Translations under genes and position numbers: made by a program | Shown: one piece after another, positions 4,515 through 7,557 of the stretch | How positions within the stretch are numbered: the stretch's first letter is position 1 | How the letters are laid out: each line of letters opens with the position of its first letter | NCBI GenBank assembly: GCA_964448935.1 | Contig: CAYVBE010000193.1 | Coordinates: forward strand, 1-7,557 | Reading direction: 5' to 3' | Length of the DNA stretch: 7,557 nt | DNA from: CAYVBE01 sp964448935 | GTDB lineage: Bacteria; Planctomycetota; Brocadiia; SM23-32 | The notes under the pieces: generated by a model | Database searches by the model: none | Seen by the model: only the letters and a program-made list of their open reading frames with translations | What the model was told of the DNA's origin: nothing

Positions 4515-7319
4515 ATGAGAGGCAAGTTCGGCGGGTTGCTGGCGCTTGGCGTGGTGTTGCTGACGGCCTGTGCGCTGCGGGGTACGGCCGCGCAAAGCGG
4601 CGATGAGAGCGAGTGGACGGTGGTGGGCACCGATCGGATGTCGCTGTCTGTCCTGGAAGGCGATGTCCCGCGCTACGATCTGGAATTCCGGGTCATTTCC
4701 AAAGGCTGGATGGCCCGGCCGCGGCTGAACCGGATGCCCTCCGTGGAGAACGGGGACGTCCGCGTGTACGAGCAGGACGGCATCGCCTTCTACGAGGGCT
4801 GGGCCAACAAGCCCACAAGCGGCACAATTGATCTGCGCCAGGAGGTGCGCAAGGTCGGACCGGACACTATCCAGTTGAGATACACGTCTCAGCCGGAGGT
4901 GGACACGCAGTATTCCTTCCCGAACCGGGGCATCGGCATCGGACCGGTCCTCGGCATGAGCCCCTACTTCAACGGCGGAACCTGCACGGTCCACTTTGCC
5001 GACGGCAGCACCGAGACGCTGCCGTATCCGACACCCCCCAGGTGGGGAAAGGGCAACATAGAGCAGATCGTCCTGCGCACCGCCGACGGCGAGGTGACGC
5101 GGCTCTCCTTCGAGCCGGACGTGTTCCTCCATTCGGACCACTCCGAGGTGCGTCTGTTCGCCGATCCGGAAAAGGAGACGCCGGCGCGCGGCACCATGAC
5201 CCAGCTCGTCAACATCGAGTTGCCGAGCCCCACAGCCTTCGAGCCCCGCAATCGCTGGGTGGACACCGCCGACTGGATGACTTACGAGCACGACGAGGAC
5301 TTCAGCCCCGGCAGCGTGATAGGCGTCGAGGACTGGCTGGACAAACCGGCCGGCTCGCACGGCCGGCTGCAGATGGACGGCGACGAGTTCGTCTTCGAGG
5401 ACGGCACGCCGGTCAAGTTCTTCGCCACCAACATCTCCTGGGACGACATGGCCTGCCCGCCGGAGGAGGCCGACCAATGGAACGACAAGTGGGCCAAGCA
5501 CGGCGTGAACCTCGTGCGCCTGCACAAGTTCATCAACCACGGCTGGGCGGGCATCCTGACGCCCGAGGACCACATGGTGCCCGACCCGGAGAAGATCAAG
5601 CTCTTCGACTACTACCACGCCTCGGCCAGGGAGCGCGGCATCTACACCGGTTGGTCGGCCGTCTTTCACATGAAGCTGACGCCCGCCGACGAAGAGCGCG
5701 TGCGCCACTACGACGAGGTAATGGCGGCCGACAGGCAGGGCGACGTGCTGGGGCTGATCAACATCGCTCCGGATATCCAGGAACTGCTGATCAAGCAGAC
5801 GCTCAACCTGCTGACCCGCGAGAACACCGCCACCGGCATACGCTACGCCGACGATCCGGCGCTGGCCTACATCGAGCTGCACAACGAGGACGACATCTTC
5901 ATGATGCGGCCCGACAGCTTCCGGAAACGGTGGCCGCAGTACTGGGCCGACTTCACCGGGCGCTTCTGCGCGTATCTGAAGGAGAAGTACGCCGGCCAGC
6001 AGGCGCTGGAACAGGCATGGGGCAACTCCTATCCCCGGGGGAAGAGCCTGGCCGCCGCCGACATCGAGCCCGCGTATGACGCCTGGCAGATCAACCAGGG
6101 CAACGTAACGCCGCGCATGTCCGACAGCATGCACTTCATGTACACCGAGCAGTTGGGCTTCTACAGGCGCTTCAAGCAGGCCATTCGCGACGCCGGGTAC
6201 GAGGGCGCCATCTGCGGCTCATGCTGGCAGGCGTCCTGCTGGCTGGGCCACCTGTACAACACTCTGAGCGACCGCGAGGTGGGCTTTATAGACCGCCATA
6301 ACTACTCCTCCACGCCCCTGGACCGGCCGGGCGCGGGCAACATGAGCGTCGGCTTCCAGCAGGTCATGGACCGCCCCTTCAATTTCTCCGAATGGGGCGG
6401 CGGCTCCGTGGCAGTGCCCACCGTGGCCGTCTACGGACTGGGTCTGCAGGGCTGGGACGCCTCCTGCCAGTTCTCCAGCAAGATACCGGGCATCTACAAC
6501 GAGCGGCAGAAGGGCGTGAACGGCTGCTGCGAGGACTTCATCCAGATCGGGCAGTATCCGGCGCTGTCCAGAATGGTCTATCGCGGCGACGTGAAGGAAG
6601 GGGACGTGGTCGCCAACCGGCGCATCAGCATCCCCGGCCTGTTCGAGGGCGACGTCGGCTTCTACGAGCACTTCACGCTGCTCGGCGGCGGCGCCAACAC
6701 CAAGGAGTTCTCCTCCGTCGTCCCGCAGTCCGCATTGATGGCCGGCCGCGTGGTGCTGGAATACATCAACGCACCCGTGCCGGAGAACCCCGTGCTGGAG
6801 AACGTGGCCCCCTACCTGGACGAGGAGAGCGGAACCGTCCGCTCCACGACCGGCCAACTGCTCTGGGACCACTCCGGACGCGGCTTCTATACCGTGAACA
6901 CCCCGGGCACCCAGGCGGTCATCGGCTACGCCGGCGGCCGGACGATTGACCTGGAGGACGTGACCATCCGCGACGCCACGGATACGGAGCTGAAACTCTA
7001 TGTCAGCGCCCTGGCGAAGGACGCGTCCATAAAGGACGCCGACCGCCTGCTGATCACCGCCTTCGGCCGCGACGCCAACACGGGCATGGTGTTCGACGAA
7101 TTCAGCGCCCGCCCGCTCGAGGGCGGCGACGAGCCCCTGCTCCTGGAGCCCGTCAGGGCCACGATCACCATCAAAGGCCGCGACGTGAGGTCCGTCCGCC
7201 CCCTCGACCACAGCGGCCGCCTCCGCGAGGACGCCCGGCCCCTGAAGGTCCAGAACGGCACGTTTACCATTGATGGCAAGGGCAGCCAGACGGTCTACTA
7301 CCTCGTGCAGATGAAATAG
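4515..7319 (+). CDS. Exported clan GH-A-like glycoside hydrolase, probable lipoprotein
   Basis: The product has 934 residues. ATG 4515 is preceded by GGAGG (4502-4506) at a spacing of 8. The N-terminus is a signal sequence with lipobox LTAC at 16-19, so Cys19 may be lipidated; ordinary cleavage after GTAA is the alternative. Residues ~30-280 form a beta-rich domain that I cannot name. From ~285 (QMDGDEFVFEDGTPVKFFATNIS) to ~690 the text fits a TIM barrel of the cellulase/GH42 type. HGVNLVRLHKF is an early strand, IELHNEDD at 453-460 carries Asn457 and candidate acid/base Glu458, DRHNY at 593-597 has His595 and Tyr597, and FSEWGGG carries candidate nucleophile Glu626. Residues ~785-934 form a C-terminal beta module related to the broken fragment at 22-327. 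It probably cleaves a polysaccharide or oligosaccharide at the cell surface or in the periplasm. The CAZy family is not assignable by eye, and the substrate is unknown. The sulfatase upstream suggests a sulfated glycan (inference). It is separated from its neighbours by 311 and 140 bp, so it may have its own promoter. Confidence 0.8.
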   Translation: MRGKFGGLLALGVVLLTACALRGTAAQSGDESEWTVVGTDRMSLSVLEGDVPRYDLEFRVISKGWMARPRLNRMPSVENGDVRVYEQDGIAFYEGWANKPTSGTIDLRQEVRKVGPDTIQLRYTSQPEVDTQYSFPNRGIGIGPVLGMSPYFNGGTCTVHFADGSTETLPYPTPPRWGKGNIEQIVLRTADGEVTRLSFEPDVFLHSDHSEVRLFADPEKETPARGTMTQLVNIELPSPTAFEPRNRWVDTADWMTYEHDEDFSPGSVIGVEDWLDKPAGSHGRLQMDGDEFVFEDGTPVKFFATNISWDDMACPPEEADQWNDKWAKHGVNLVRLHKFINHGWAGILTPEDHMVPDPEKIKLFDYYHASARERGIYTGWSAVFHMKLTPADEERVRHYDEVMAADRQGDVLGLINIAPDIQELLIKQTLNLLTRENTATGIRYADDPALAYIELHNEDDIFMMRPDSFRKRWPQYWADFTGRFCAYLKEKYAGQQALEQAWGNSYPRGKSLAAADIEPAYDAWQINQGNVTPRMSDSMHFMYTEQLGFYRRFKQAIRDAGYEGAICGSCWQASCWLGHLYNTLSDREVGFIDRHNYSSTPLDRPGAGNMSVGFQQVMDRPFNFSEWGGGSVAVPTVAVYGLGLQGWDASCQFSSKIPGIYNERQKGVNGCCEDFIQIGQYPALSRMVYRGDVKEGDVVANRRISIPGLFEGDVGFYEHFTLLGGGANTKEFSSVVPQSALMAGRVVLEYINAPVPENPVLENVAPYLDEESGTVRSTTGQLLWDHSGRGFYTVNTPGTQAVIGYAGGRTIDLEDVTIRDATDTELKLYVSALAKDASIKDADRLLITAFGRDANTGMVFDEFSARPLEGGDEPLLLEPVRATITIKGRDVRSVRPLDHSGRLREDARPLKVQNGTFTIDGKGSQTVYYLVQMK

Positions 7320-7381
7320 AAGCTCGCAGAATTCGGTTTGAGAAACCCCGCGGCGCAGCACACTCTTATGCTGAAGGCTGG

Positions 7382-7433
7382 CTTGTGGGTTTTCTACCGT
7401 AGATAGGAAATCTCGGCAAAGATGACTCACAAG
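7382..7433 (+). other. Possible structured RNA region between the glycoside hydrolase and the next gene
   Basis: CTTGTGGGT (7382-7390) can pair with ACTCACAAG (7425-7433) over 9 base pairs, one of them G-T. Inside it CTACCGTAG (7394-7402) makes a small 3-bp hairpin. AGAAACCC (7341-7348) can alternatively pair with GGGTTTTCT (7387-7395) with one bulge, so two mutually exclusive folds are conceivable. No T tract follows, so a classic terminator is not supported. The rest of 7320-7459 shows nothing else. Speculative. Confidence 0.2.
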
Positions 7434-7459
7434 GGTGCCGACAAAGGGCAGGTGTAGAC

Positions 7460-7557
7460 ATGACCGCAAAGGCAACCATCCGAGCAATAGTCATAGTCGC
7501 TGTAACTGCTCTGGCTTTGACGGCTGAGGGGGCTGAGATCATCCGGCCCGAAATCGG
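7460..7557 (+). CDS. Start of an exported protein (signal peptide only, truncated by window end)
   Basis: An ATG at 7460 opens a frame that stays open to the window end (32 codons). The translation starts MTAKATIRAIVIVAVTALA and continues LTAEGAEIIRPEI. A basic start, a hydrophobic core of about 15 residues and a small-residue region (LTAEGA) make a good signal peptide, with likely cleavage near EGA|EI. The ribosome binding site is weak (AGGTG at 7450-7454, 5 bases before the ATG). The remaining residues are too few to identify a family. Co-orientation with the upstream hydrolase suggests another secreted member of the same locus. Confidence 0.6.
   Translation, partial: MTAKATIRAIVIVAVTALALTAEGAEIIRPEI

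Noticed and set aside
4237..4518. 93-residue plus-strand frame containing SLRGAIATKQS, and two minus-strand frames over the same gap
   Set aside because: These are translations of the GTCATTGCGAG palindromic repeat. That peptide is a familiar artefact of repeat mis-annotation, and no ribosome binding site or domain supports it.
4473..6134. 553-residue open frame on the minus strand
   Set aside because: It is a shadow of the glycoside hydrolase gene; the antisense translation is repetitive and motif-free.
6219..7487. 422-residue open frame on the minus strand
   Set aside because: It is a shadow of the 3' half of the hydrolase gene, and it also crosses the intergenic gap and the next gene's signal peptide.
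1..7557. tRNA, rRNA, riboswitch, integrase or transposase genes
   Set aside because: I looked for conserved tRNA arms, rRNA segments and mobile-element proteins on both strands and saw none. A computed covariance-model search would be needed to exclude small RNAs.

Overview
This high-GC bacterial window (gene bodies rich in G/C at third codon positions) has every convincing gene on the + strand. The mix is one SGNH hydrolase with Ig-like and CBM9-like modules, one S1-type sulfatase and one large clan GH-A-like glycoside hydrolase, followed by the start of another secreted protein. It resembles the polysaccharide-degradation loci of Planctomycetota, Verrucomicrobiota, Kiritimatiellota or Hydrogenedentota. 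That placement is inferred from gene content and style; there is no rRNA or marker gene here to prove it.

Layout. Bases 22-327 hold the C-terminal end of a glycoside-hydrolase-like protein whose reading frame is broken at its 5' side. Bases 375-2522 encode a secreted modular protein: signal peptide, SGNH hydrolase, two putative-Ig (He_PIG-like) domains and a CBM9/DOMON-like domain. A 136-bp gap carries a hairpin and six tandem AACTNNN heptamers ending in the ribosome binding site of the next gene. Bases 2659-4203 encode a formylglycine-type sulfatase with a complete CAPSR motif and no signal peptide, closest in feel to the heparan-N-sulfatase (SGSH) branch. A 311-bp gap (4204-4514) carries a dispersed palindromic repeat of the GTCATTGCGAG type and a small cluster of CGTGT-containing sites. 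Bases 4515-7319 encode a 934-residue exported, probably lipid-anchored, glycoside hydrolase with acid/base (HNE, Glu458) and nucleophile (SEWG, Glu626) candidates. After a 140-bp gap, a fifth gene begins at 7460 with a signal peptide and runs off the window.

How they may work together (inference). The exported glycoside hydrolase and the exported SGNH protein, a possible carbohydrate esterase with carbohydrate-binding modules, would act on a decorated, possibly sulfated glycan outside the cytoplasm. The leaderless sulfatase would desulfate imported fragments inside. No transporter, SusC/D pair, sulfatase-maturating enzyme or regulator gene lies in the window. All the families are recognisable. 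The most unusual elements are the modular architecture of the SGNH protein, the leaderless sulfatase, the related C-terminal modules at the two ends of the locus, and the two intergenic repeat families. I see no evidence of a wholly new molecular system.
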